Positions 1-8,083 of a stretch of DNA of 64,000 bases are shown piece by piece. Origin of the DNA: Halorubrum ruber (GTDB taxonomy: Archaea > Halobacteriota > Halobacteria > Halobacteriales > Haloferacaceae); assembly GCF_018228765.1 (NCBI RefSeq), contig NZ_CP073695.1, positions 868,001 through 932,000 on the forward strand, read 5' to 3'. Made by a program: the position numbers and the translations under genes. Below the pieces are notes generated by a model that was given only the letters and a program-made list of their open reading frames with translations, ran no database searches and had not been told where the DNA came from. Positions within the stretch are counted from its first letter, which is position 1; each line of letters begins with the position of its first letter.

Positions 1-617
1 AAGGTGGCCCGCGTGAGCGCCGTTCCGAACGCCGGCGTCGGCGGCGCACCGGGCAGCCGTGGCGTCGGCACGCCGGCGACGACGAGCGCGGTCGCGACGC
101 CGAGGAGGGCAACGGCCAGCGCGCTCGCCTTCCCGTGGCCCGCGAGCGCGAACGCGGCGGCGACCGCGACACCGACGAGCGCGACGAGCGGGTCGTCGAC
201 CGCGAGTTCGATCCCCGTCTCCAAGAGGACGAGCCCGACCGCGAACTGGACGCCGCGGATGACGGGCTCGCCGATCCAGCGCTCGACGTACGCGAGCGTC
301 CCGGACAGTCCGATCGCGAGGAGGACGACGCCGAGGATCATCCCCGCGAGCGCGAGCTCGGCGTAGGTGAGCGCGCCCGCGATCGCGAGCGCGGCCAGCG
401 CCTTCATCGGCTCGACGGACACCGGGAGGCCGTACCGGACCCCCCAGACGACCTGGAACGCGCCGAAGGCGACGAGCGCGTGCGGCAGCGACACGTCCGT
501 CAGCAGCGCCAGCGCGACGACGAGCGGAATGACCGTAATCGAATCCCCTATCGCGCCGGTGACCGCCCCCGACCCGAACTCGATCGACCGGTACCCCTTC
601 GAACCGAATTTCACCAC
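1..617 (-). CDS. MOT1-type molybdate/sulfate transporter, partial (C-terminus beyond left edge)
   Basis: This is the N-terminal 205 or so residues of a membrane protein running off the left edge. The start is one of two adjacent GTG codons (617 or 614); an in-frame stop lies just upstream, so no earlier start exists. The translation opens VKFGSKGYRSIEFGSG and contains GAIGDSITVIPLVVAL and a segment with FGAFQVVWGVRYGLPVSVEP followed by MKALAALAIAG. The GDxxTxxPL and PVSVEPMKA motifs are typical of the MOT1 family (MFS_MOT1), proton-coupled molybdate or sulfate importers of the cytoplasmic membrane. Several hydrophobic helices are visible. Family assignment is fairly secure. The substrate (molybdate versus sulfate) cannot be decided from sequence, and no Mo gene is adjacent. 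Confidence 0.72.
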   Translation of the reverse strand, partial: MVKFGSKGYRSIEFGSGAVTGAIGDSITVIPLVVALALLTDVSLPHALVAFGAFQVVWGVRYGLPVSVEPMKALAALAIAGALTYAELALAGMILGVVLLAIGLSGTLAYVERWIGEPVIRGVQFAVGLVLLETGIELAVDDPLVALVGVAVAAAFALAGHGKASALAVALLGVATALVVAGVPTPRLPGAPPTPAFGTALTRAT

Positions 618-705
618 GTGACGAGGGCATTATCTGCCGAGGTGACTTGAACGTGTTCAGAAATTTCTGGTGGATGCGCTACCGTCAGAGAGAAACTACT
701 TACGG

Positions 706-1446
706 TTACTCTTCGTCGAAGGCGGGATCCTCCGCGTCGACCATCGGGCAGTCGCGGACTCGGAACCGAGAGAAGTCGACCGACTCGACGATTTCGGTCC
801 CCTCGTGGGTACACGCCGTCTCCGGCGGCGCCGTGAAGTGCGGGCACTGCTGGCAGTAGCTCCGCTTGTCGACCACGCGCTCGTCACCGGTCGTCCCCGA
901 CCCCGGCGTCTGCCCCAGATCGCCGACCGCACCGCCCTCGGCGGCGTCGTCGAACTCGGTCGCGTCGGCGCCGACCGACGTCCCCTCGTCGAGCGCCTCC
1001 CACACGTCCTCCTCGCCGACGTCGCCGCTCCCCATGGACTCGAAGGGATCCTCGTCGGTCGGCGAGCCGGCGGCGTCGGCGTCCAGTTCGGCGAACGGGT
1101 CGTCCGCCGGGGCGCTCGGTTCGGGGTCCGCGGACGCGCTCGGCTCCGGGTCCGCCCAAGCCGATGTCTCGCTGCCGTCGTCGGTAGCTGCGGCGTCCGT
1201 TTCCCACCCGATATCGGCGTCGTCGGAGCCGCGGGCGTCGTCTCGGGCGGGGTCGGGGCCGTCGTCGACTCCCTCGCCGAGCGCCGCGAAGGGGTCGTCG
1301 GCTTCGTCCGCGTCGGGCTCGTCGAAGCCGTCGTCGGTCTCGTCGCTCGGTTCGTCGCCGAACGGATCGTCACCGAAGGGGTCCCCGTCCGAGTCGTCGT
1401 CGCCGAAGGGATCGGCCTCCGGGTCGTCCGACCGGTCGTCGCTCAT
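706..1446 (-). CDS. Acidic haloarchaeal protein with C-terminal Cys-rich domain, unknown function
   Basis: 246-residue protein starting MSDDRSDDPEADPFGDDD. About 170 N-terminal residues are low-complexity, Asp/Glu/Ser-rich and probably disordered, with recurring DPFGDD, DPFAxL and DPFAELD modules. Only the last 70 or so residues look folded: CQQCPHFTAPPETACTHEG followed by IVESVDFSRFRVRDCPMV, with four to five cysteines that could bind metal. The ATG overlaps the stop of the upstream coiled-coil gene (ATGA at 1443-1446), implying translational coupling and related function. Longer in-frame extensions upstream were rejected because they run through the neighbour in another frame. No function is assigned. 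Confidence 0.8.
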   Translation of the reverse strand: MSDDRSDDPEADPFGDDDSDGDPFGDDPFGDEPSDETDDGFDEPDADEADDPFAALGEGVDDGPDPARDDARGSDDADIGWETDAAATDDGSETSAWADPEPSASADPEPSAPADDPFAELDADAAGSPTDEDPFESMGSGDVGEEDVWEALDEGTSVGADATEFDDAAEGGAVGDLGQTPGSGTTGDERVVDKRSYCQQCPHFTAPPETACTHEGTEIVESVDFSRFRVRDCPMVDAEDPAFDEE

Positions 1447-2426
1447 CGACGGTCTCCGTCCGGTCCGCCGTCGCTCGCGGCGGTGCTCGTCCGGTCCGTC
1501 GTCCGGCCCGTCTCGTCGCCGTCGTCGGCAGCGACGTCGCCGTCGATAGCTGGCGCATCCCCGACGAGGAGCTTCGACGTGCCGAGGAAGCCGGTGTTCG
1601 GCTCCAAGTCCTCGAACCGGCGCCCGCAGTGGGGACACTCCGGCGCCGACAGCAGCCCCAGTTCGACGCCGCCGCCGCAGTGGTCGCAGTCCGCGGTCCG
1701 CACCCCGTGTCGGTTCGCCGTCCGCGTCAGCGCGTCCACGCGCTCGCGATCGGCGCGGTCGCGCTCGGCCGCGTCGAGCCGGCGTTTGACTCTGACGACC
1801 GCGTTCGCGACCCGCGAGAGCTTGTCGTCGATCTCGGTCAGTTTCTCCCCCGAGATCCCGTCGAGGTCCGCCTCGACGGCGTCCAGTCGGTCGTCGACGC
1901 CGCCGAGTTGATCGTCGACCCCATCGAGGCGGTCGTCGACGCCGTCCAGTCGGTCGCGGACCGCGTCCAGGTCGTCGAGGCGGTCGTCGAGCGCCTCCAG
2001 CCGCTCCCGGAGGTCGTCGACCCGGTCCGCGGACGGCGCGTCGGCGACGGCCGCGTCGAGGCGGTCGAGCCGGGTGGCGACCTCTTCCAGTTCGTCGGCG
2101 AGCTCGTCGATCCGCGCCGCGGCCGCGCCCTCCGCGTCGCCGGCGTCTCCGTCGTCCTCCGCGCCCCCCTCGGCGGCGTCGAGCGACTCCACCTCGCGGT
2201 AGAGGTCGACGAACCGCTCGCGGAGGTCGGCGACCTTCTCGTCCAGCTCCGCGTCGAGGTCGTCGAGGCGGGCCTCGATCGCCGCCACCTCCTCGGAATC
2301 GGGGACGTCGATCTCCTCGGACTCCGCGAGCGCGACGAGCGCGCGCTTGAGGAGCTCCTCGCGGCTCACGCCGGCGTCCTCGGCCGCGGCGTCGAGGGCG
2401 GCCGCCGCGGGGTCGAGGTCGCTCAT
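1443..2426 (-). CDS. Coiled-coil protein with C-terminal zinc ribbon
   Basis: 327 residues from ATG at 2426 (MSDLDPAAAALDAAAEDAGV). Residues about 20-230 are strongly heptad-like coiled coil, with repeated (V/L)DDRLDGVDD blocks near 150-190 that resemble a spectrin- or tropomyosin-like rod. Near the C-terminus, CDHCGGGVELGLL...CPHCGRRFEDLEP gives two CxxC knuckles, a zinc ribbon. The tail is acidic and disordered. It is first in a coupled pair with the Cys-rich acidic protein (ATGA overlap). The architecture (rod plus zinc ribbon) suggests a structural or scaffold protein. No catalytic motif is seen, and function is unknown. Confidence 0.82.
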   Translation of the reverse strand: MSDLDPAAAALDAAAEDAGVSREELLKRALVALAESEEIDVPDSEEVAAIEARLDDLDAELDEKVADLRERFVDLYREVESLDAAEGGAEDDGDAGDAEGAAAARIDELADELEEVATRLDRLDAAVADAPSADRVDDLRERLEALDDRLDDLDAVRDRLDGVDDRLDGVDDQLGGVDDRLDAVEADLDGISGEKLTEIDDKLSRVANAVVRVKRRLDAAERDRADRERVDALTRTANRHGVRTADCDHCGGGVELGLLSAPECPHCGRRFEDLEPNTGFLGTSKLLVGDAPAIDGDVAADDGDETGRTTDRTSTAASDGGPDGDRR

Positions 2427-2536
2427 CGCGGATCCTCCGTCATCTACCTGCCGTTGCGGGGCGAGGCTTAAGTAACCTGTCGCGCCGTTCTCCGGATCGA
2501 TACTCGGCGACCGCCCGGTCCGGTGTCGGGAATCAG

Positions 2537-3373
2537 CTACCGGATCTTCCGCACGTCGCTGATGTCGAACCCGCCCTCGTGGATCTCGGTCTCGAAGCGA
2601 ACGATGTTCTCGGCCTCCAGCCGCGAGAGCACCCCGCGGAACTCGCGGACGAACATCGTCCGGGCGCGCTGGGAGCCGCCGCTCTCCCAGGAGAACTGGA
2701 GGGTCCCGCCCGCGGCGTCCATCAGGGTGCCGAACTCGCGCTCGCGGAGCGCGTCGGTGTTCACCAACACGAGGACGAGGGCGTTCCACTCGTAGGCGGC
2801 CTTCTTCAGCCCCTTCATCACCATTGCGACGTCGCTCCAGTCGGTGTCGTCGGAGACCATCGAGACGAGGTCGGTGACGGAGTCGATGCAGACGAGGCTC
2901 CGCTCGCCGTGTTCCGAGAGGTAGTCGCCGAACGCGGTGAGCACGTCCTCGTACTCGCCGCGGTCGCCGAGCTCGGTGATCGACGCCGTCGCCGTCTCGT
3001 ACCAGTCGCGCGGCACGGGCGACAGCTGGAAGTACTCCGGCGAGAGGTCGCGGAAGGAGATTTCGTCGACCGCCGCGTCGACTATCTCGTCGGCCATCGT
3101 GTACCCCATCTCGCGGGTGATCGCCTCGGTGTCGGCGGTAAAGGAGATGTAGTGGACGGACTCGGGCAGCGTCGCGTCGGCGTCGACGTCGCCGTAGTAG
3201 AGGTCGAACAGCTCCTCGTCGGCGCCCGCCAGCGCGTTCATCGCCGCGCTGGTGTACGCGAACTCCCGGGCGCCGGCGCCCGCCTCGCCCGCGAGCAGCA
3301 CGACGCTTCCCGGCGGCGCGCCGCCCCCGAGGATCGAGTCGAGGCGCGCGACCCCGAACGGAACACTGGACAT
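2537..3373 (-). CDS. RecA/KaiC-superfamily ATPase-like protein (RAD55/HTR-like) with altered Walker A
   Basis: 278 residues, MSSVPFGVARLDSILGGGAP. The opening matches KaiC/RAD55-type P-loop proteins (FGV-x-LD-x-xLGGG). The P-loop at residues 29-38 reads GEAGAGAREF, so the Lys-Thr/Ser of the usual GxxGxGK[TS] is missing. A Walker-B-like strand is present (SLVCIDSVTDLV), as is a C-terminal winged segment ending ISDVRKIR. Haloarchaeal homologues are often called HTR-like proteins. ATP hydrolysis may be weak or lost, so a regulatory or scaffolding role is possible. It lies 3 bp after the GHMP gene stop and is probably co-transcribed with it. Confidence 0.78.
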   Translation of the reverse strand: MSSVPFGVARLDSILGGGAPPGSVVLLAGEAGAGAREFAYTSAAMNALAGADEELFDLYYGDVDADATLPESVHYISFTADTEAITREMGYTMADEIVDAAVDEISFRDLSPEYFQLSPVPRDWYETATASITELGDRGEYEDVLTAFGDYLSEHGERSLVCIDSVTDLVSMVSDDTDWSDVAMVMKGLKKAAYEWNALVLVLVNTDALREREFGTLMDAAGGTLQFSWESGGSQRARTMFVREFRGVLSRLEAENIVRFETEIHEGGFDISDVRKIR

Positions 3374-3376
3374 GGG

Positions 3377-4465
3377 TTAGGCCCCGTCGCCGCGGGGTTT
3401 AGTGTTACCCCTCTCCGGGTCGGCCGAGGGCAGTTCCGTCCCGCGCTCCGCGTCGATCCGCGCGCCCTCGTTCGAAGCGCGGACGACGGACACCTCGCCG
3501 CCGACTCCGGCCGCGTCGAGCGCGCGCTCGCCGGCGTCGCGCGCCGCCGCCGCGCGCTCCGCGTCGGTGACCCCGTAGACGGTCGGCCCCCACGAGGACT
3601 GCCCGGCGCCGAACACCGACGCGGCGCCCGACAGCGAGTCGACGACTTCGCCGACCGGCGGCCGGTACACGCCGCCCTGCTCGTCCGCGTACCACGCGCC
3701 GTTGAGACGGCCGATCTCGCCGACGGCGGCCCCGAACGCCTCCGCGTTTCCGGTCGCGACCGCGGGGAGAACGCGCCGCGTGACGATCCCGCCGATCCGG
3801 TCGGCGAGCCCCGGCTCCGCGCGCTCGACCGCGGTCCGCATCGCGTCGTCCTCGGCCGCGCCGCTCCGGCCGGCGTCCGCCTCGGGCTCGACGAGCAGGA
3901 ACCGCCAGTCGTCGGGGACGGCGTGGCGCGCGGCCACGGGCGGGACGGTCCACTCGCCGTCCGCCGGGCGGTCCGTCGTGAAGCGCGCGGTCGGGTGGCC
4001 GGCGTCAAGGACGAACCCGCCCTCTTCGAACGTCGCGACGCCGACCCCGGAGCGCCCGCCGCGGCCGAGGGCCGGAGCGCGCTCGCGCACCCGGCCCGGC
4101 TCGCCGTGGGCGGTCGCGACCGCCGCGAGCGTCGCCGCCGCCAGCTGCGTCCCGCTGCCGAGGCCGGCGTGTCGCGGGAGCGACTCGCGGACCGCGATCC
4201 GGGCGCCGTCGACGCCGAGCAGGTCGACGGCCGCGGTCGCGTACTCGCGGGCGTCGTCGCGCACGCTCGGAGCGGAATCGGCCGACTCCGAGGAGGTCCC
4301 GTCTGCCTCGTCGACCGTCACGCGCACCGCCGCGGCCGGCTCCGCGTCGACGACGACGCGAGGGCTGGCGAGCCCCACGCCGAGGGCGCCGTACAGCCGC
4401 TCGTGCGAGAGGCTGAGGTTACAGAAGCCGAAGTGGAGCCGGGCCCCGGCGCTCGCGCGTGCCAT
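3377..4465 (-). CDS. Beta-ribofuranosylaminobenzene 5'-phosphate synthase-like GHMP-family protein
   Basis: 362 residues, MARASAGARLHFGFCNLSLS. The ARLHFGF start, the HAGLGSGTQLA nucleotide-binding motif near residue 115, GVGVATFEEGGFVLDAGH and the C-terminal FGAGQSSWGPTVYG block are typical of beta-RFAP synthases of the GHMP kinase superfamily. In methanogens these condense PRPP with 4-hydroxybenzoate or p-aminobenzoate in methanopterin synthesis. Haloarchaea mainly use folate, so the physiological substrate here is uncertain. It is upstream of, and nearly contiguous with, the RecA-like gene, and divergent from hemC (168 bp between starts). Confidence 0.85.
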   Translation of the reverse strand: MARASAGARLHFGFCNLSLSHERLYGALGVGLASPRVVVDAEPAAAVRVTVDEADGTSSESADSAPSVRDDAREYATAAVDLLGVDGARIAVRESLPRHAGLGSGTQLAAATLAAVATAHGEPGRVRERAPALGRGGRSGVGVATFEEGGFVLDAGHPTARFTTDRPADGEWTVPPVAARHAVPDDWRFLLVEPEADAGRSGAAEDDAMRTAVERAEPGLADRIGGIVTRRVLPAVATGNAEAFGAAVGEIGRLNGAWYADEQGGVYRPPVGEVVDSLSGAASVFGAGQSSWGPTVYGVTDAERAAAARDAGERALDAAGVGGEVSVVRASNEGARIDAERGTELPSADPERGNTKPRGDGA

Positions 4466-4633
4466 CTCGTCGTCGCTTCGGGGCGGACTGATAAAGGGTC
4501 CGTGACCGTGGCGGGAGTTGCCTCGGACCCGGCGAGCGGACGCCTGAACCCCGCGAACGCGGCACCGGACGGTCGCGGCCGCTGAGGCGGCCGAACTGGT
4601 GCGCTTTTGAACGCGGGGAACCTCCGTTCGCGT

Positions 4634-5818
4634 ATGACCGAAACGCTCAGGCTCGCGACCCGCGGGTCAGACTTAGCCCTTCGACAGGCCGAGACCGTCC
4701 GCGAGGCGCTGTCGAGCCGGCGCCGCGACGTCGAACTCCGGCAGGTGGAGACGCGCGGCGACCAGATCCCCGACGAACTGATCCACCGCCTCGGGAAGAC
4801 GGGCGCGTTCGTGCGCGCCTTGGACGAGGAGGTGCTCGCCGGCGACGCCGACCTCGCGGTCCACTCGCTGAAGGACCTCCCGACCGAGGAGATGGCCGAC
4901 CTCGTCGTCGCTGGCGTCCCCGAGCGCGCCCCCTCCGGCGACGTGGTCGTCCACCCCGACGGGTTCGGCATCGAGGACCTCCCGTCGGGCGCCGTCGTCG
5001 GCACCGGATCGCTCCGCCGGGGCGCGCAGATCCGCGCGGCGCGGCCGGACCTCACCGTCGAGCCGATCCGCGGCAACGTCGACACCCGGCTGGAGAAGCT
5101 GCTCGCGCCCGGCCTCCAGGCGGAACACGAGCGCCGACTGATCGCATCGGGCGAGGAGAGCGCGCTGACCGCCGAGGGCGACGGCGCGGAGGACGAGGGC
5201 GGCGAGGGCGACGAGGCCGAAACAGACAGCGACGAAATCGACGAGGAGTTCGACCGCACCGTCGAGGAGTGGTTCGACTCGCTGTCGGACCTCGAACGCG
5301 CGGCGATGGAGCGGCGGGTCGAGACCGAGTACGACGCGGTCGTCCTCGCTGAGGCGGGGCTCCGCCGCTCGAACCTCTTCCACGAGGTGGAGACGACGCG
5401 GCTCCCGCGCGAGGAGTTCGTCCCCGCGGCCGGACAGGGCGCCATCGCCGTCACCGCGAGCGACCCGGAGGTGATCGAAGCGGTCCGCGACGCGGTCGAC
5501 CACTCGCGGACCCGCGTCGCGGTCACCGTCGAGCGGACGGTCCTCGGCGAGCTCAACGGGGGCTGCGTCGCGCCGATCGGCGTCTCCGCGATGGTTCAAG
5601 GCGAGCACGTCCACGTCCGCGCGCGGATCCTCTCGACCGACGGCACCGAGGAGGTGGCCGACACCCGCGACCTGCCGATCCGGTCGCACGCGACGGCCGC
5701 CGCCGAGTTCGCCGCGGACCTCGCGGAGCGTGGCGCCGACGACCTGATCGCCGAGGCGCGCGAGGCGGCGGAGACCGGGGAGGACAGTGAAGCGGAGACC
5801 GGGGAGGACGATGAGTGA
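4634..5818 (+). CDS. hemC: Hydroxymethylbilane synthase (porphobilinogen deaminase)
   Basis: 394 residues from ATG 4634 (MTETLRLATRGSDLALRQAE). It polymerises four porphobilinogens to hydroxymethylbilane in the cytosol, feeding siroheme, heme and cobalamin. Visible motifs are ATRGSDLALRQ, VHSLKDLPTE, TGSLRRGAQI, RGNVDTRLEKLL, and LNGGCVAPIG with the cofactor-carrying Cys at about residue 311. An acidic low-complexity insertion of about 70 residues lies between the NVDTRL helix (about 150) and the YDAVVLAEAGLRR strand (about 232), where bacterial enzymes are nearly contiguous. A slightly upstream in-frame ATG (4607) is less likely. The 3' end overlaps cobA by 8 bp, marking an operon. Confidence 0.96.
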   Translation: MTETLRLATRGSDLALRQAETVREALSSRRRDVELRQVETRGDQIPDELIHRLGKTGAFVRALDEEVLAGDADLAVHSLKDLPTEEMADLVVAGVPERAPSGDVVVHPDGFGIEDLPSGAVVGTGSLRRGAQIRAARPDLTVEPIRGNVDTRLEKLLAPGLQAEHERRLIASGEESALTAEGDGAEDEGGEGDEAETDSDEIDEEFDRTVEEWFDSLSDLERAAMERRVETEYDAVVLAEAGLRRSNLFHEVETTRLPREEFVPAAGQGAIAVTASDPEVIEAVRDAVDHSRTRVAVTVERTVLGELNGGCVAPIGVSAMVQGEHVHVRARILSTDGTEEVADTRDLPIRSHATAAAEFAADLAERGADDLIAEAREAAETGEDSEAETGEDDE

Positions 5819-6707
5819 GGACGCTGCCGGCACCGGCGCGGGCCCCGGATCGAACGCGGACGAGCCCCCGACGCGCGGTCGCGACGACCGAGTCGGCACC
5901 GTCTTCCTCGTCGGCTCCGGGCCGGGCGACCCGGACCTGCTCACGGTCAAGGCGAAGCGGCTGATCGAGTCGGCCGACGTGGTCCTCCACGACAAGCTCC
6001 CGGGTCCGGAGATCCTCGGCGAGATCCCCGAGGCGAAACGGGAGGACGTGGGGAAGCGCGCCGGCGGCGAGTGGACGCCGCAGGAGTACACCAACCGGCG
6101 CATGGTCGAACTGGCTCGCGAGGGGAACCGCGTCGTCCGGCTGAAGGGCGGCGACCCGTTCGTCTTCGGCCGCGGCGGCGAGGAGGCGGAACACCTCGCC
6201 GCCGAGGGGATTCCCTTCGAGGTCGTCCCGGGCGTCACCTCGGCCATCGCCGGCCCCGCGGTCGCCGGGATCCCGGTGACCCACCGCGACCACGCCTCCT
6301 CGGTCTCGTTCGTCACGGGCCACGAGGACCCGACGAAAGAGGAGTCGGCGGTGAACTGGGACGCGCTCGCGGCGACCGGCGGGACCATCGTCGTGCTGAT
6401 GGGCGTCGGGAAGCTGCCGGCGTACACCGCCGCGCTCCGCGACGCCGGCCTCGACGGCGACACGCCGGTCGCGCTCGTCGAGCGCGCCACCTGGCCCGAC
6501 ACCCGCGTCGCGACCGGCACGCTCGACACTATCGTCGACGCCCGCGACGAGGCGGGGATCGAACCGCCCGCGGTGACCGTGATCGGCGACGTGGCGGCGA
6601 CCCGTGACCGCGTCGTGACCTTCCTCGAAAACGCCGGCTCGGCCCCCGTACAGTCGGCGAGCGAGGACCAGAGAGAAGACGGGTCGGCCGGGGGTGACGA
6701 GGCGTGA
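5811..6707 (+). CDS. cobA: Uroporphyrinogen-III C-methyltransferase (SUMT)
   Basis: 298 residues from ATG 5811 (MSEDAAGTGAGPGSNADEPP). It makes precorrin-2 by two SAM-dependent methylations of uroporphyrinogen III. Motifs: VFLVGSGPGDPDLLTVKAKR, ADVVLHDKL, RLKGGDPFVFGRGGEEAEHL, EVVPGVTSAIAGPA, PVTHRDHASSVSFVTGHE and a C-terminal PAVTVIGDV. The first 35 or so residues are an acidic extension. The start was preferred over an upstream GTG (5787) because it sits at the hemC end and gives the usual compact overlap. It overlaps hemD by 4 bp (GTGA). Confidence 0.95.
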   Translation: MSEDAAGTGAGPGSNADEPPTRGRDDRVGTVFLVGSGPGDPDLLTVKAKRLIESADVVLHDKLPGPEILGEIPEAKREDVGKRAGGEWTPQEYTNRRMVELAREGNRVVRLKGGDPFVFGRGGEEAEHLAAEGIPFEVVPGVTSAIAGPAVAGIPVTHRDHASSVSFVTGHEDPTKEESAVNWDALAATGGTIVVLMGVGKLPAYTAALRDAGLDGDTPVALVERATWPDTRVATGTLDTIVDARDEAGIEPPAVTVIGDVAATRDRVVTFLENAGSAPVQSASEDQREDGSAGGDEA

Positions 6708-7465
6708 GCGGCAACGGGGGTCGAAGACCGCGCGTGGCCGTCTTCCGGCCGGACGACGAGCGGATCGAGTCGGCCGTCGACCTGCTCCGCGATCTCGGCG
6801 CCGAGCCTGTCGCCGACCCGATGCTCGAGGTCGAGCCGACGGGGGCGGTTCCGGCGGACGCGCCGCTCGTCGTCCTCACGAGCAAGACCGGCGTCGAACT
6901 GGCCGCCGAGGCGGGCTGGGAGCCGGGCGACGCCGACCTCGCCGCCATCGGTCCCGCCACCGCCGCGGCCGCCCGCGAGGCCGGCTGGACGGTCGACGTC
7001 GTCCCGGAGGAGTACACCTCCGCCGGCCTCGTGGCGGCGCTCGAACCCCGCGTCGCGGGCGAGCGCGTCGTCGTCGCGCGCTCGGACCACGGCAGCGACG
7101 TCCTCCTCGACGGCCTGCGCGAGGCCGGCGCCGACGTGACCGAGACCGTCCTGTACCGGCTCACGCGACCGACCGGCGCGGGTGACGCTGCCGAGCTGGC
7201 CGCAGCCGGCGACCTCGACGCAGCCGCGTTCACCTCCTCGCTGACCGTCGACAACTTCCTCGCGGCGGCCGCGGACCGCGGCGTCGAGGACGCGGCTCGC
7301 GCCGGACTCGCGGACGCGGTGGTCGGCGTCATCGGCCCGCCGACCGCGGAGACGGCCGCGGACCGCGGGGTCGACGTCGACGTCGTCCCCGACGAGGCGT
7401 CGTTCGAGGCGCTCGCGACCGCGGTCGTCGACGCGCTCGACGTGGAATCGCCCCGCCAGGACTGA
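6704..7465 (+). CDS. hemD: Uroporphyrinogen-III synthase
   Basis: 253 residues from GTG 6704, in a GTGA overlap with cobA. HemD cyclises and inverts ring D of hydroxymethylbilane. The family is poorly conserved, but the layout fits: RVAVFRPDDERIES, LVVLTSKTGVELAAEAG, LAAIGPATAAAAREAGW, VPEEYTSAGLVAALEP, ERVVVARSDHGSDVLLDGL, AFTSSLTVDNFL and VVGVIGPPTAETAADRG form two HemD-type lobes. Its position completes a hemC-cobA-hemD operon supplying precorrin-2. Length is normal. Confidence 0.92.
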   Translation: MSGNGGRRPRVAVFRPDDERIESAVDLLRDLGAEPVADPMLEVEPTGAVPADAPLVVLTSKTGVELAAEAGWEPGDADLAAIGPATAAAAREAGWTVDVVPEEYTSAGLVAALEPRVAGERVVVARSDHGSDVLLDGLREAGADVTETVLYRLTRPTGAGDAAELAAAGDLDAAAFTSSLTVDNFLAAAADRGVEDAARAGLADAVVGVIGPPTAETAADRGVDVDVVPDEASFEALATAVVDALDVESPRQD

Positions 7466-7651
7466 CGCGCTGGGCCGGACGAGGGCCGCGACACTTTCTG
7501 TTGCGCTCCCGCCGAATCTCTCGCGATGATAACGGACGGGCGACCGCGCCGGCGACGCCCGCACGTACTTCTCGGCGCGGATGGCGCGGAAACCGGACCG
7601 CGCTGTCGACCGGATCGGGAGAGTATCAAATTGAATATTTTGAGGGCGTAA

Positions 7652-7657
7652 TTTATA
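7652..7657 (+). promoter_or_regulatory. TATA box (TTTATA) of the 7682 gene
   Basis: TTTATA inside a locally AT-rich stretch, centred about 27 bases before the ATG at 7682. This spacing predicts a leaderless transcript, common in haloarchaea. Confidence 0.55.
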
Positions 7658-7681
7658 CCCTTGTACGTGATAGAGGGTGCC

Positions 7682-8083
7682 ATGGAACCGAGCGAGCGCT
7701 GGCTGCTGCGGGTCGAGGACGATGTCCTCGTCGTCGAGTTCCCACACGGGACTGGACTGAGCCCCGCGGACGGCGAGGCGCTCCTCGATCGGTGGCGGGG
7801 CGCGACGGACCCTAACACCGTCAACGCCGTCGTGATCGTCGTGCGGACGAGCCGTCCGTGTTCGGACGCTGGCCGTCGGGCGCTCCGCGAGTCCGCGCAG
7901 ATCGCGGTCGCCCGTGGCGTCGACCGCTTCGCCGTCGTCGGTCAGCGCTCGAAGCGGCGGTACCTCAAGCGGACCATCGACGTCGAGGGCGTTGACACCG
8001 AGGCGTTCAACGACGACGACGCCGCGCTGCGGTGGGCGAAGTGCCCGTCCACGGCCCCCTCGTCCGTCGAGACCTCCTCGTAG
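7682..8083 (+). CDS. Small haloarchaeal protein, unknown function (STAS-like layout)
   Basis: 133 residues starting MEPSERWLLRVEDDVLVVEF. The start is chosen by its TATA box 27 bases upstream and the absence of a better one. The pattern of an N-terminal strand pair, a helix, a VNAVVIVVRTSRPCSDAGRR strand/loop and SAQIAVARGVDRFAVVGQRS is reminiscent of SpoIIAA/STAS-type alpha-beta proteins, but no diagnostic residue is present. The middle contains a basic RSKRRYLKR stretch. It converges immediately (adjacent stop codons) on the DUF4382 lipoprotein gene. Function unknown. Confidence 0.7.
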   Translation: MEPSERWLLRVEDDVLVVEFPHGTGLSPADGEALLDRWRGATDPNTVNAVVIVVRTSRPCSDAGRRALRESAQIAVARGVDRFAVVGQRSKRRYLKRTIDVEGVDTEAFNDDDAALRWAKCPSTAPSSVETSS

